DNA of 64,000 nucleotides from Pseudarthrobacter sulfonivorans. Its GTDB lineage: Bacteria > Actinomycetota > Actinomycetes > Actinomycetales > Micrococcaceae. The position numbers and the translations under genes are program-made. The DNA lies in contig NZ_JANFCZ010000019.1 in assembly GCF_024391045.1 (NCBI RefSeq), forward strand, positions 1 to 64,000, read 5' to 3'. The notes beneath the pieces were generated by a model, which saw nothing but the letters and a program-made list of their open reading frames with translations, was not told the origin of the DNA and did no database searches. Positions 23,853-34,439 of the stretch are shown here, one piece after another. The first letter of the stretch is position 1. Each line of letters starts with the position of its first letter.

Positions 23853-25169
23853 GTGAATCCAACCAAGGCCGGGGCCGAACTCGAGCCCGGCGTCCTGAGC
23901 GATGCCGAATTCGAAGCGTTCGCCCGCCAGCACCCGCAGAACAACTTCATCCAGTCCGCCGACTTCGTCCGGTTCCAGCGCGCCCGCGGCCAGGTGGTGG
24001 AGCTGTTCGGTGTCAGGCGCGACGGCGAACTCATCGCCGCGGGCAAGCTGAACTACACCACCAACCGGTTCGGCTACAAGGTCTGCGAGTGCGCCAAGGG
24101 CCCCCTCATGGACTACACGGACGCCGCATTGGTGCGTGACGTCGTCGGACTTCTCAAAGCGCGCGCCGCGGCCCGTAAGGCTGCCGAACTGCGGATCTCC
24201 CCGAACCTGCCGTACATCGCCCGCAATGAAGACGGCGCCGAGCACCCCGAGCTGGCAGACAACAGGCCGCTGGTGGCCGCCCTCGAGGGCCTGGGCTTTG
24301 AACACCAGGGCTTGGAGATGGACTTCGTCAACGTCAACTGGATGTTCATCAAGACGCTCGAAGGCATCAAAGATTCCGAAGAGCTCATCATGAGCACCAG
24401 CTACCGGACCCGCAAGGCCATACGGAAAGCCGAAAAGAACGGCGTGTTCCTGGAACAGGCCACGCTGGAAACCCTGGATGAGTTCTACGGCGCACTGAGC
24501 ACCGCCGGCGACGAGAAGGGCTTCGTGTACCGCGAACGCGCATACTACGAACACCTCCTGCGGACCACGTCGCCCGAGTTCACCAAACTCATGATGGCCA
24601 AGATCGACATCCCCGCGTACCGGAAGTCCATCACCGAACGCCTGGAAGCCGAGTCCGCGGCCGCCGCCGAACTGCGCCGCGAGGTTGAGGAAACCGGCAG
24701 CAAGAAGAAAGCCAACCGGCTTAAAGTGGTCCAGGACCTGGCGGACAGCTACGAACGCAGCCTCAAGGACATCGAGCGCTTCCCGGACTCCGTGGGCGTG
24801 GCCACCGTGGCCGCCATCCACTTTGTCTGCTTCGGCGACGAGGTGGTGTGCGTGATCGGCGGGACGGTACAGGACTACATCTACTTCAACGGGGCCACCT
24901 CCCTGTACTGGGGCATGATGCTCCACGGGCTGGAAAAGGGCTACTCCCGGTACAACTTCTACGGCACCTTCGGCATCGAGGGCCAGGACGAGGAAGGCCA
25001 CGGCGGCTACCAGTTCAAGAAGGGCTTCGGCGGGAACGTGGTCCAACTCGTGGGCGACTTCGTGATGCCCGTCCGGCCCCTCGCCTTCCGGGCCAACCGC
25101 TTGGGCCGCTCTGCAGTCGCCGCGGCCCGGATCCTGCTCGGCAAACTGCCGCTGAAGCGGCAGGCGTAA
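23853..25169 (+). CDS. FemAB-type peptidoglycan bridge aminoacyltransferase (second of pair)
   Basis: A 438-residue homologue of the preceding gene that also contains the charged coiled-coil arm of FemA/FemB (about residues 255-315, with the SKKKANRLKVVQDLADSYER segment), thought to contact tRNA. Core motifs are STSYRTRKAIRKAEKNGVF, a GNAT-like strand before YIYFNGATSLYWGMMLHGLE, and YNFYGTFGIEG. Start is GTG 23853 after GAGGT. The two genes probably add successive residues of the bridge or share work. The final stretch is basic and could touch the membrane. Confidence 0.85.
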   Translation: MNPTKAGAELEPGVLSDAEFEAFARQHPQNNFIQSADFVRFQRARGQVVELFGVRRDGELIAAGKLNYTTNRFGYKVCECAKGPLMDYTDAALVRDVVGLLKARAAARKAAELRISPNLPYIARNEDGAEHPELADNRPLVAALEGLGFEHQGLEMDFVNVNWMFIKTLEGIKDSEELIMSTSYRTRKAIRKAEKNGVFLEQATLETLDEFYGALSTAGDEKGFVYRERAYYEHLLRTTSPEFTKLMMAKIDIPAYRKSITERLEAESAAAAELRREVEETGSKKKANRLKVVQDLADSYERSLKDIERFPDSVGVATVAAIHFVCFGDEVVCVIGGTVQDYIYFNGATSLYWGMMLHGLEKGYSRYNFYGTFGIEGQDEEGHGGYQFKKGFGGNVVQLVGDFVMPVRPLAFRANRLGRSAVAAARILLGKLPLKRQA

Positions 25170-25207
25170 CACCACCCCACAAGCGCCAACCACGGAGGAG
25201 GGACCAC

Positions 25208-26695
25208 ATGACCAAACGTCATGAAAACACCCGCGGCAGGCCTCATACCGACGGCCTGCCCAAGACGGAACCGTTGTCGCCCTCCCAGCTCCGCCAGGAC
25301 GCTGCCGCCAAGCGGATGCTGCGGCGCCTGGTCCAGGGGGAGAACCCGCCGACGGCGCCTCTGAGCATCGTGGACAGGCTCGCCGGGAGCCCCTACGCCA
25401 ACCCCATGATCCAGGTGGGCGGCGTGGACACCTCCGCGCGCAAGACCCTCGACTTTGCGCTGCACCTTGCCGAGACCATGTTCCGGTACGGGGCCGGCGC
25501 CCTCGAGGTGGAGACGAGCATCATCGCCGTCACGGCCGCGCTGGGCCTGAAAAACATCGAAGTGGACATCACCAACCAGTCGGTGGCCATCAACTATGCC
25601 CCGAAGGACCAGCCGCCCATCGCGCTGCTCCGGGTGGTGCGGTCCTGGACCAACAACTACGCCGGGCTCGCCAAAGTGCACCGGCTGGTGACGGACATTG
25701 TGGCCGGGGGAGTGGGCCGCGATGAGGCCATCCGCCGGCTCGACGAGGCCATCACCAGCCCCAAACCGTTTCCGCGCTGGATGGTCACCATGGCCTTCGG
25801 CGTGTTCGCCGCGGCCTTTGTGGGCGTCCTCGGCGGCGGTCCGGCGTCTTCGGCCATCGCCTTCGTGGCCAACCTCGGGGTCAGCCTCCTGGCCCGCCAG
25901 TTGGGCAAGTGGCGGGTTCCGGACTTCTTTACGACGGCGGCGTGTGCCTTCGGTGTCACGCTCACCGCGCTGCTGTTGTGGCGTTTCGGCCTCACCAATG
26001 CGCCGGCGATCGTGGTGGTGGGCGGCATCCTGCTGCTCCTGCCCACCGGGCGGCTGGTTTCCTCGGTTCAGGACGCCATCAATGGGTTCCCCGTGACAGC
26101 AGCGGGCCGGTTCCTGTCCACACTCCTGACGTTCGGCGCCATCGTGTCAGGCATCGCCGTGGCCTTCGTCGTGGGGGCGATGACCGGCATGCAGGCCATC
26201 GACGTCACCGAGACGTTCCCCCCTGCCTACAACCTCTGGGTGCTGGTGATCTTCATAGCCCTGGCGGTGATGGCCATCGGCATCACCGAGCAGACCTCCT
26301 GGGACCTGCTGCTGCCCACTGCGGGCGTGGGCGTAGTGGGCTACTTTGTCCTGCTGGGCGCCGGTTCGCTCGGCGTCGGCGACCGGTTCGCCCCGGCGAT
26401 CGCCGCCGTCGTCATCGGGCTGCTGGCGAGGGTGGTGGCCCTGAAGATGGGCGCGCCGCAACTGGTGGTTGCCGTTCCTGCGGCCCTGATCCTGCTGCCC
26501 GGACTGACCATCTTCCGCTCCATGTACGTCCTGACCATCGAGGAATCCGAGATCCTGTTCGGGGCCGGAGGGATGCTCAACGCCGGCGCCATTGTCCTGG
26601 GCACAGCCGCCGGCATTGTCCTCGGCGACACCCTGGCCCGGCCGCTGACCCGCAGCCTGGCCAGCAACGAACGGCGGCGCGCCCGGCGACGGTAG
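25208..26695 (+). CDS. thrE: Threonine/serine exporter ThrE-type
   Basis: A 495-residue exporter with the ThrE architecture. The N-terminal cytosolic/hydrolase-like ThrE domain (about 70-240, LAETMFRYGAGALEVE) is followed by ten predicted membrane helices and a polar C-terminus. The first about 60 residues are variable and charged. ThrE of Corynebacterium exports threonine and serine by proton motive force. GGAGGAGGG precedes ATG 25208 strongly. It follows the Fem pair by 38 bp and may be co-transcribed. The substrate is by family analogy. Confidence 0.8.
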   Translation: MTKRHENTRGRPHTDGLPKTEPLSPSQLRQDAAAKRMLRRLVQGENPPTAPLSIVDRLAGSPYANPMIQVGGVDTSARKTLDFALHLAETMFRYGAGALEVETSIIAVTAALGLKNIEVDITNQSVAINYAPKDQPPIALLRVVRSWTNNYAGLAKVHRLVTDIVAGGVGRDEAIRRLDEAITSPKPFPRWMVTMAFGVFAAAFVGVLGGGPASSAIAFVANLGVSLLARQLGKWRVPDFFTTAACAFGVTLTALLLWRFGLTNAPAIVVVGGILLLLPTGRLVSSVQDAINGFPVTAAGRFLSTLLTFGAIVSGIAVAFVVGAMTGMQAIDVTETFPPAYNLWVLVIFIALAVMAIGITEQTSWDLLLPTAGVGVVGYFVLLGAGSLGVGDRFAPAIAAVVIGLLARVVALKMGAPQLVVAVPAALILLPGLTIFRSMYVLTIEESEILFGAGGMLNAGAIVLGTAAGIVLGDTLARPLTRSLASNERRRARRR

Positions 26696-26715
26696 GCTTC
26701 CCGGCCAGCTGCCTG

Positions 26716-27555
26716 TCAGATCTTCCCGATGGGCAGCTTTTTCTCAGCCTGGAAATCGTCCTCTACACGGCCCTTCGCCCAGTACCCGGACAGCGAAACC
26801 TGGCTCCGTTCAAGGCCGCGCTGGGCAAAGAGCACCGTCCGCATGGCCTTCATGTAGCCGCGCTCACCGTGGGCAAACACGTCTACCCGTCCGTCCGGCC
26901 AGTCGGCGTCGGCCACTGCTGAGACCAGCAGATCGCCGTCGCCGGCGGGTGCGCCGTTCCGGCGGAGCCAGGTGAGCTGCATGCCTGCGGGGGCCGCGAT
27001 GTGCTGGATGTCGGCGTCGCTGTCCACCTCGATGAACGCCAGGCCGCGGGCGTCCGCTGGCAGGGATTCGATGGCTGCGGCGATGGCCGGCAGGGCGGCC
27101 TCGTCCCCGGCGAAGAGGTACCAGCCGGCGTCAGGTGAGGGGTTGTAGCCGCCGCCGGGACCGGTGAGGGTGAACGTGTCCCCGGGTTTTGCGGCAGCTG
27201 CCCACGGTCCGGCCAAGCCTTCGTCCCCGTGGATCACAAAGTCGATGGCGAGTTCCCGCGCCGCCAGGTCCACCCAGCGGACCGTGTAGGTGCGGGTGAA
27301 CGGCCACTCCGCCCGGGGCATGGTTTCGCGGACGGTCCACAGGTCCAGCGGCCGGGGGTACTCAACGCCGGGTTGCGGGAACACAATCTTGACGTAGCGG
27401 TCCACAAAGTCGTTGTTCACGTACGAGGAAAAGCCAGGCCCACCCGCGACGATCCGCACCATGTGCGGGGACAATTCTTCCCGGCGGATGACGGTCAGGT
27501 CAATCTGCGGGCGGGTGTTCTTGGTTGCGCTCGTGGCGGCCGGGACAGTGCTCAT
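26716..27555 (-). CDS. Siderophore-interacting protein (FAD ferric reductase)
   Basis: A 279-residue SIP-family flavoprotein that reduces iron from ferric siderophores inside the cell. The FAD-binding barrel has FTRTYTVRWVD and GDTFTLTGPGGG. The NAD(P)H-like domain has WYLFAGDEAALPAIAAAIESLP, and the C-terminus has SLSGYWAKGRVED, all standard. It is convergent with thrE 20 bp away and stands 14 bp after ung on the same strand, so it may share the ung transcript. No siderophore genes are nearby. Confidence 0.88.
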   Translation of the reverse strand: MSTVPAATSATKNTRPQIDLTVIRREELSPHMVRIVAGGPGFSSYVNNDFVDRYVKIVFPQPGVEYPRPLDLWTVRETMPRAEWPFTRTYTVRWVDLAARELAIDFVIHGDEGLAGPWAAAAKPGDTFTLTGPGGGYNPSPDAGWYLFAGDEAALPAIAAAIESLPADARGLAFIEVDSDADIQHIAAPAGMQLTWLRRNGAPAGDGDLLVSAVADADWPDGRVDVFAHGERGYMKAMRTVLFAQRGLERSQVSLSGYWAKGRVEDDFQAEKKLPIGKI

Positions 27556-27569
27556 AAGGCAACCCTAAG

Positions 27570-28340
27570 CTAAACCAGCGGGGGGAGCTCCCAGGTTACG
27601 CCCGTGGTGCCTTGCTCCAACAGCAGGTCATTGACAGCGCTGAAAGGCTTCGAGCCGAAGAAACCGCGCGACGCCGATAACGGGCTCGGGTGCGCACTGG
27701 AGACCACCGCCGCTCCGTCCAGGAGCGGTCTGACGCTCTCGGCGTCCCTGCCCCAGAGCACTGCCACCAGGGGGGACCGGCCGCCGTCGGGGGTGCGCCG
27801 GCGGGCAACCGCGGTGACTGCCGCCGTCGTAATGGCCTCCCAGCCCTTGCCCCGGTGCGAGCCCGCCGCACCGGCCCGGACGCTCATGACCCTGTTCAGC
27901 AGGAGGACGCCCTGGCCGGCCCAGGCGGACAAGTCGCCGTGGACGCGCGGCGGAATGCCGAGGTCGGACTCAAGTTCGCGGTAGATGTTCGCCAGGCTCC
28001 GGGGGATGGGGCGCGTCCGCGCGTCGACGGCGAAGGAAAGGCCAATTGCGTGGCCGGGCGTCGGGTAGGGGTCCTGGCCCACGATGAGGACTTTGACCCC
28101 GGCCAGCGGCTGCCTGAACGCCCGCAGAACGTTCGACGGCGACGGGAGCACCGTGTGCCCGGCATCCACTTCTGCGGCCAGGAACGTGAGGACCTGCCGG
28201 AGTTCAGCGGCCACCGGTTCCAGCGCCTCAGCCCAGTCCGGGGCCATCAGCTCAGCGAGCGGCAGGCGGGCGAGTTCGGCGAAGCCAACGGCGTCCGCCG
28301 GATCCGCCGCCAGCTCAAACAGTGCGTCGGGTTCAAACAC
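27570..28340 (-). CDS. ung: Uracil-DNA glycosylase (family 1)
   Basis: A 256-residue UDG removing uracil from DNA, the first step of base-excision repair. The water-activating loop is [19 protein letters not shown] with the catalytic Asp, and the His-containing minor-groove loop is [15 protein letters not shown]. The Asn-containing strand is [14 protein letters not shown] use GTG 28340 with AGGA just upstream because the protein then begins [10 protein letters not shown]. Reading further upstream would run through the long inverted repeat at 28367-28449. Confidence 0.9.
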   Translation of the reverse strand: MFEPDALFELAADPADAVGFAELARLPLAELMAPDWAEALEPVAAELRQVLTFLAAEVDAGHTVLPSPSNVLRAFRQPLAGVKVLIVGQDPYPTPGHAIGLSFAVDARTRPIPRSLANIYRELESDLGIPPRVHGDLSAWAGQGVLLLNRVMSVRAGAAGSHRGKGWEAITTAAVTAVARRRTPDGGRSPLVAVLWGRDAESVRPLLDGAAVVSSAHPSPLSASRGFFGSKPFSAVNDLLLEQGTTGVTWELPPLV

Positions 28341-28366
28341 CGTCCTATTCTCGCAGGGATCCCCCG

Positions 28367-28449
28367 CCACCCCCGGAGTTTTTGTCCAGATATAGGCCGT
28401 GTCCGGGCCTAAAAGCGGTAATAAGCGGACAAAAACCCGGCGGGGGTGG
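28367..28449. repeat. Nested inverted repeat in the ung/DUF3263 divergent region
   Basis: The left arm 28367-28387 (CCACCCCCG..TTTTTGTCC) and right arm 28427-28449 (GGACAAAAA..CGGGGGTGG) are complementary apart from a short mismatched centre. Between them TAGGCC (28393-28398) and GGCCTA (28406-28411) form an inner stem. The whole can form a cruciform or, in RNA, a two-tier hairpin. It lies between the ung start and the DUF3263 start. Confidence 0.7.
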
Positions 28450-28520
28450 AAATGACAACCCTGTGATTCACGCCGTAGCATGGAATGAGATTTCCAACCT
28501 GATCATCGAAGGGATGTGCC

Positions 28521-28850
28521 GTGGCGGAGCCTGCTCGCGAACACGTGCCGGACACCGCGGACCAGAGCCCGCTGCTGGCTGATTTCACCCTCCGGGACTC
28601 TCCGCTGAGTGAGCGTGACCAGCAAATGCTGGCTTTGGAACGGCAATGGTGGAAGTACGCCGGAGCCAAGGAACAGGCCATCCGGGAGCTCTTCGACCTC
28701 TCTGCGACGCACTACTACCAGCTGCTGAATGCCCTCATTGATTCCGAGGCGGCGCTGGCCCACGACCCCATGCTCGTCAAGCGGCTGCGTAGACTACGTA
28801 CGTCGCGTCACCGGGCACGCACTGCTCGCCGCCTGGGCTCCGACGCCTGA
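28521..28850 (+). CDS. DUF3263 protein
   Basis: A 109-residue actinobacterial DUF3263 protein. The conserved block is LSERDQQMLALERQWWKYAGAKEQAIRE followed by LFDLSATHYYQLLNALID, which looks like a small helix-turn-helix, and it ends in an Arg-rich tail (KRLRRLRTSRHRARTARRL). DNA or RNA binding is a reasonable guess but unproven. GTG 28521 follows GAAGGGA by 8 bases. It precedes a LytR_C gene by 52 bp, the usual neighbour in this group. Confidence 0.82.
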   Translation: MAEPAREHVPDTADQSPLLADFTLRDSPLSERDQQMLALERQWWKYAGAKEQAIRELFDLSATHYYQLLNALIDSEAALAHDPMLVKRLRRLRTSRHRARTARRLGSDA

Positions 28851-28902
28851 CCAATTCTCGTGCTGAGCCATCAGCAGCAATCCACAAGGACGTCACTGCA
28901 CC

Positions 28903-29547
28903 ATGACCAAATACGCTCGCGATGAATTCGATAAGGTACCGGAGACCGCTTCGCGGCAAGGCGTCCACCGCACGGCATCGGCGCCTGCCGGGCGCCGGCT
29001 CTGGCCGGTCCTCGCCGTCGGCATCGCGGCGCTGGCCATTGGGCTTGTCTCCTTCCTGATCCTGCCCAAGCTTGGTTTCACCCAGGCCGGCAGCGAGCTG
29101 TCCACAAGCCTCGAGGGGTCTGCGTCATCGGCATCCAGCGCAGCCCCGCCGGCCAGTCCTGCTACGTCGGGCAGCGCGGAACCGACACCCAGCGCCGGGC
29201 CCTCGGAAAGTGCCCGGCCGTCATCGGAGCCTTCGGCCGTCCCGTCCGCCACCGAGACGCCTGCCGCCGTGCTGAACAAGGCCCAGGGTGTTGCCGTGTA
29301 CAACGCCGCCGGCACCGCCGGGCTGGCCGGGCGCGTCGGCTCTGTGCTGCAGAACGACGGCTGGACGCTGGGGCAGGTAGGCAACTGGGCCGGTGCGCCG
29401 CAGCAGGTGTCCAGGATCTTCTACGCGGGTGCGGCCCAGCGGCCCCACGCCGAAGCGCTTGGCACCCTCCTGGGCATCCCCACGCTGGTCAGCAGCCAGG
29501 AATTCCAGGTTCCCGTCGTGGTGGTTCTGGGGCCGGACTACCGGTAA
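28903..29547 (+). CDS. Membrane-anchored LytR C-terminal domain protein
   Basis: A 214-residue protein with a short cytoplasmic N-terminus, one membrane helix (about 34-57), a long Ser/Ala/Pro/Glu linker (65-122) and an extracytoplasmic LytR_C domain (about 125-212, VAVYNAAGTAGLAGRVGSVL). The domain also occurs behind LytR-CpsA-Psr wall-polymer ligases, but here it stands alone without the ligase part. It is probably an envelope protein; the precise role is unknown. Confidence 0.82.
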   Translation: MTKYARDEFDKVPETASRQGVHRTASAPAGRRLWPVLAVGIAALAIGLVSFLILPKLGFTQAGSELSTSLEGSASSASSAAPPASPATSGSAEPTPSAGPSESARPSSEPSAVPSATETPAAVLNKAQGVAVYNAAGTAGLAGRVGSVLQNDGWTLGQVGNWAGAPQQVSRIFYAGAAQRPHAEALGTLLGIPTLVSSQEFQVPVVVVLGPDYR

Positions 29548-29724
29548 CGCCCGCGGTCACGCGTCCATAACTTTCGGGCGGCGCAGTGCCGCCCGGCTCG
29601 GCCACCCGGGCCAGTTGTGGCTAGAGTGAAATCAGGCTTCGGTCCCCTTCGCGGTGCTGCTGCAGACGGCTGTATCCGGTTCACAGCGAAGTGGACCGTC
29701 GGCACTACGGAAAGAGTGGACATC

Positions 29725-29931
29725 ATGGCATTGGGAACCGTCAAGTGGTTCAACGCCGAAAAGGGCTATGGCTTCATTACCGTGGATGGGTCCGGGGATG
29801 ACGTCTTTGTGCACTGGTCGGCCATCGACGGCGAAGGCTACCGGGCCCTCGACGAAGGCCAGCGCGTCGAGCTCGAAATCGGCGAAGGCGAGAAGGGCCC
29901 GCAGGCCGAAAGCGTCCGGCCCGCAGAGTGA
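29725..29931 (+). CDS. Cold-shock protein (CspA family)
   Basis: A 68-residue cold-shock domain. RNP1-like KGYGFITV and RNP2-like VFVHWSAI are both present, so it should bind single-stranded RNA/DNA as a chaperone. The protein is unusually acidic at the C-terminus. A 177-base gap upstream may hold a long leader, as for many csp genes. Its stop codon overlaps the GTG start of the next gene (GTGA), an odd pairing with a lipoprotein. Confidence 0.92.
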   Translation: MALGTVKWFNAEKGYGFITVDGSGDDVFVHWSAIDGEGYRALDEGQRVELEIGEGEKGPQAESVRPAE

Positions 29932-31208
29932 GCTTCGGCCGCCTCGCCTCAGCAATCCTCCGTTGCACCACCACGGCGGCCCTCCTGCTGGCACTCGCCG
30001 GGTGTGCCGGTGCCGCCGGCGGCAACGCCCGGCTGGACACTGTGGAAGCCTCCGGCGACGGTGCCCTGCGCATCGGCCTGATCCTGGACAACATGGGGGA
30101 GCGGAGCTTCCTCAACGATTCACAGCGTGCGGCCGCCGAAGCCGCCGTCAAGGACATCAACGCCGCGGGCGGCCACAAGGGCAAGCCCGTCGAACTGATC
30201 ATCGGGGCCGGCGACGACACCCGGGCGCAGGCCAGGAACCTCGTGGACGGCAAAGCCGACGTGGTGATTGGGCCCACGGACTCCAGCCACGCCGCCGCCG
30301 CCATCGACGTGCTGTCCGCCGCAACAACACCGCTGATCTCGCCGGCCAACTCAGCTGGAGCCCTGAGCACCTATAAAAGCGGCGGCTACTATTTCCGGAC
30401 CGCGGCAGCGGACGTTGCCCAGGCCTCCGTCCTGGTGAAGCTGGCCAAAGACGGCGGGGCCCACAGCATCGCCGTAGTGAACCAGGACAGTGCCTATGGC
30501 AGGGACGTCGCCGCCGCTGTGGCGGGTGCCGCGACGGCCGCCGGCCTGGAAACTGTCAGCACCTCAGCCTACAAACCCGGCGCCGCGCAGAAGGCAGCCG
30601 CAGCGGCGCGGGCGGCCAACTCCGATGCCGTGGTCCTGATCGCGCGGGACGACGCCCAGGGTGCCCTCGCGGAACTCAACAATGCCGGCCTGTCCGGCGC
30701 CAGGATCATCCTCAGTGACGGTGCCTTCGCGCAATACGGTTCGGGGCTCGGCGCCAAGGCCCTGGAAGGTGCCCGCGCCGTGGTGCCCGGTGTGTTCGCG
30801 TCGGCGGCCTTCCAGGCGCGGCTGCTGGAAGTGAACCCCGCCTTGAAGGACCTGACCTTCGCGGCCGAGACTTACGATGCAGTGACCCTTGCGGCGTTGG
30901 CCGCGGCTAAGGCGGATGACGACGCCGGCCGCTCCATTGCGGCCAACCTGATCGCCGTCTCCGGGGGTACTCCGGGCGGCGCTGCCGGCACAGGGGCCGC
31001 TGATGCCGGGAAGCCGTGCCTGTCCTACGCGGACTGCCTCGCCGTCCTCAAGTCAGGGGCAAAAGTAAATTACGACGGCGAATCAGGGCCGGTTGCCTTC
31101 GATGCCCACGGGGATATCACCACGGCGAACTTCATGGTGTTCACCTATGGTGCCGACAACCGCGCCGTGCTGAGCGGACGCGAAGCGGCGGGCAGGGCAT
31201 CGGGCTGA
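29928..31208 (+). CDS. LivK-like substrate-binding lipoprotein
   Basis: A 426-residue periplasmic-binding-fold type 1 lipoprotein. The signal peptide ends in the lipobox LALAGC (Cys about residue 26). The fold includes [31 protein letters not shown] and [20 protein letters not shown], like branched-chain amino-acid binding proteins. No permease or ATPase is adjacent, so it may serve a distant transporter or act as a sensor. GTG 29928 overlaps the csp stop; no independent ribosome-binding site is obvious, so translation may be coupled to csp. Two Cys (KPCLSYADC) in the C-terminal insert could form a disulfide. Confidence 0.8.
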   Translation: MSFGRLASAILRCTTTAALLLALAGCAGAAGGNARLDTVEASGDGALRIGLILDNMGERSFLNDSQRAAAEAAVKDINAAGGHKGKPVELIIGAGDDTRAQARNLVDGKADVVIGPTDSSHAAAAIDVLSAATTPLISPANSAGALSTYKSGGYYFRTAAADVAQASVLVKLAKDGGAHSIAVVNQDSAYGRDVAAAVAGAATAAGLETVSTSAYKPGAAQKAAAAARAANSDAVVLIARDDAQGALAELNNAGLSGARIILSDGAFAQYGSGLGAKALEGARAVVPGVFASAAFQARLLEVNPALKDLTFAAETYDAVTLAALAAAKADDDAGRSIAANLIAVSGGTPGGAAGTGAADAGKPCLSYADCLAVLKSGAKVNYDGESGPVAFDAHGDITTANFMVFTYGADNRAVLSGREAAGRASG

Positions 31209-31259
31209 TCGCCGGTGGCGAACGGCCGCGCGGGGAACAGTGGTTTCGGAGGTCATTCG

Positions 31260-31321
31260 CTTGCACTCTCACCGGGGGAGTGCTAATTATTGAGTTAGCA
31301 CTCCTACATGCCGACTGCTAA
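31260..31321 (+). promoter_or_regulatory. Two tandem CIRCE boxes (HrcA operators) and groEL promoter
   Basis: CIRCE 1 is CTTGCACTC-N9-GAGTGCTAA (31260-31286), with 7/9 matches in its left arm. CIRCE 2 is TTAGCACTC-N9-GACTGCTAA (31295-31321), with 8/9 in its right arm. They are 8 bases apart. A candidate promoter overlaps CIRCE 1: -35 TTGCAC at 31261, -10 AATTAT at 31285-31290. HrcA binding would block it. Confidence 0.88.
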
Positions 31322-31394
31322 AGCATCGTCCGGTTTTGCCGGGTCCGGGGCTTGGGGCCGGCAGTGGAGCGAAAGAAATACCTAGCTGGAGTGA

Positions 31395-33128
<1,734 letters not shown>

Positions 33129-33163
33129 CCCCCGGCTCTCCCCACGCACCACAGCACAACGCA

Positions 33164-33200
33164 CGACGGCGGTCCTCACCAACGGTGGGGGCCGCCGTCG
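33164..33200 (+). terminator. Hairpin after groEL
   Basis: CGACGGCGG (33164-33172) pairs with CCGCCGTCG (33192-33200), with further partial pairing inside (TCC/GGG side). There is no T-run. Confidence 0.6.
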
Positions 33201-33222
33201 GCCGTTAGAGTGGCTGCCCCCC

Positions 33223-33293
33223 TGCTCTGGCAGATTTGCTCTATCAGGTTTGGTCCTCAAAACGCCGCCATAGCTACCACATCTGATAGAGCA
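33223..33293. repeat. Intergenic TGCTCT-type direct and inverted repeats
   Basis: TGCTCTGGCAGATT (33223-33236) is followed directly by TGCTCTATCAGGTT (33237-33250). TGCTCTATCAG is then repeated inverted as CTGATAGAGCA (33283-33293). The pairing extends inward with two mismatches (7 more positions). It may be a dispersed intergenic repeat family or a late terminator; no function is assigned. Confidence 0.55.
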
Positions 33294-33345
33294 TCCCGGC
33301 CGGCGTCGGCGCGGGAGTGCGCCGGAACTCTGGCAGGATGGAACC

Positions 33346-34404
33346 GTGACAATTACAGCAGCAGCCGACGGTTCGGCTTTAGGAAATCCGGGCCCGGCCG
33401 GTTGGGCCTGGTACGTCAACGACGACTGCTGGCGGGCAGGCGGGTGGCCGCACGGCACCAACAACCAGGGTGAGCTGATGGCCGTGCTGGACCTGTTCCG
33501 CGCCACCGCCCACGTGCCGGACGAGCACCTGAGGGTCCTCTGCGACAGCCAGTACGTCATCAACTCCATCACCAAGTGGATGCCGGGCTGGAAACGGAAG
33601 GGCTGGCGAAAGGGCGACGGCAAGCCCGTCCTCAACCTGGAACTGCTCAAGGAACTGGACCGTGAAATCGCGGGCCGCAAGTACACGTTTGAATGGGTCA
33701 AAGGCCACGCCGGCCATGACCTCAACGAGGCAGCCGATGAACGCGCCCGCGCTGCAGCCACCGCCTACCAGCAGGGCGTCGCGGCCCGTTCCGGCCCCGG
33801 ATTCGCCGGGGCTCCGGTGGCGGCTGTGCCGTCCCAGGCTGAAGCATCCCGGGCTGATGCAACACCCCGTGCGGATGCAATGACGGGCAATGCTGCGGGC
33901 AAGGACACTCGCACCGCCACCCCGGCCGCCACAGCCACCCGTAACGGGGCCGTTCCGGCCGCCGGTGCAGGCCCCTTCGGGCAGACCCTCTTTGGCGAGC
34001 CGGACCTGTTCAGCGAACTGGAGGCCGAGGCGTTCGTCGGGACGGAGGCCAGCGGCAAGGAACCGAGCCCGGAAGAGATTGTCGAGGCCCTCGAACGCGA
34101 GCTGGCCGGTCCGGACGCCCGTGGCGATATCGGCCGCACCGGGGTCCTGCTGCACCCGGATTTTATGGAGATCGGAAGTTCAGGCAGGGTCTGGACGCGG
34201 GACGCGATGATGATGGCATTGGAGGAGGGCCCGGGACACCCGGCAGAGCTCGAAATCCTGGGTGCCGACCGCATCGGCACCAGCGCGGTCCTGCTGACGT
34301 ACCGAAGCTATGCGCGCCAGGGTACGGTGCTCCGGAGCTCGCTGTGGGTCTTGGATGGCACCAAATGGCGGCTCCGGTTCCATCAGGGCACGCCCGAAGC
34401 CTGA
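33346..34404 (+). CDS. RNase HI fused to an NTF2-like (DUF4440-type) domain
   Basis: A 352-residue fusion. Residues 1-140 are a ribonuclease HI with all four metal ligands: Asp8 (AAADGSALGNPGPAGW), Glu43 (NNQGEL), Asp67 (CDSQY) and Asp131 (AADERA), plus the basic WKRKGWRKGDGKPV handle. A 100-residue Ala/Thr/Gly-rich linker follows. The C-terminus (about 240-352) is an NTF2-like fold (GRTGVLLHPDFMEIGSSGRVW and a late LWVLDGTKWRLRFHQGT), as in DUF4440 proteins. RNase H removes RNA from RNA-DNA hybrids; the added domain may bind a ligand or partner. Start is GTG 33346. Confidence 0.85.
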   Translation: MTITAAADGSALGNPGPAGWAWYVNDDCWRAGGWPHGTNNQGELMAVLDLFRATAHVPDEHLRVLCDSQYVINSITKWMPGWKRKGWRKGDGKPVLNLELLKELDREIAGRKYTFEWVKGHAGHDLNEAADERARAAATAYQQGVAARSGPGFAGAPVAAVPSQAEASRADATPRADAMTGNAAGKDTRTATPAATATRNGAVPAAGAGPFGQTLFGEPDLFSELEAEAFVGTEASGKEPSPEEIVEALERELAGPDARGDIGRTGVLLHPDFMEIGSSGRVWTRDAMMMALEEGPGHPAELEILGADRIGTSAVLLTYRSYARQGTVLRSSLWVLDGTKWRLRFHQGTPEA

Positions 34405-34439
34405 CCGGGTCCTGGGGCTGGGATCCGCCCGCGCAGGAC

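Noticed and set aside
23043..25193. 716-codon minus-strand frame over the Fem genes
   Set aside because: It is the codon-bias shadow of two well-supported plus-strand genes; composition is low-complexity Gly/Val/His with no recognisable fold.
31278..31303. GAGTGCTAA..TTAGCACTC as a single reversed-order CIRCE element
   Set aside because: These are the right half of one CIRCE and the left half of the next; with the 9-base spacers the two-box reading fits the consensus better.
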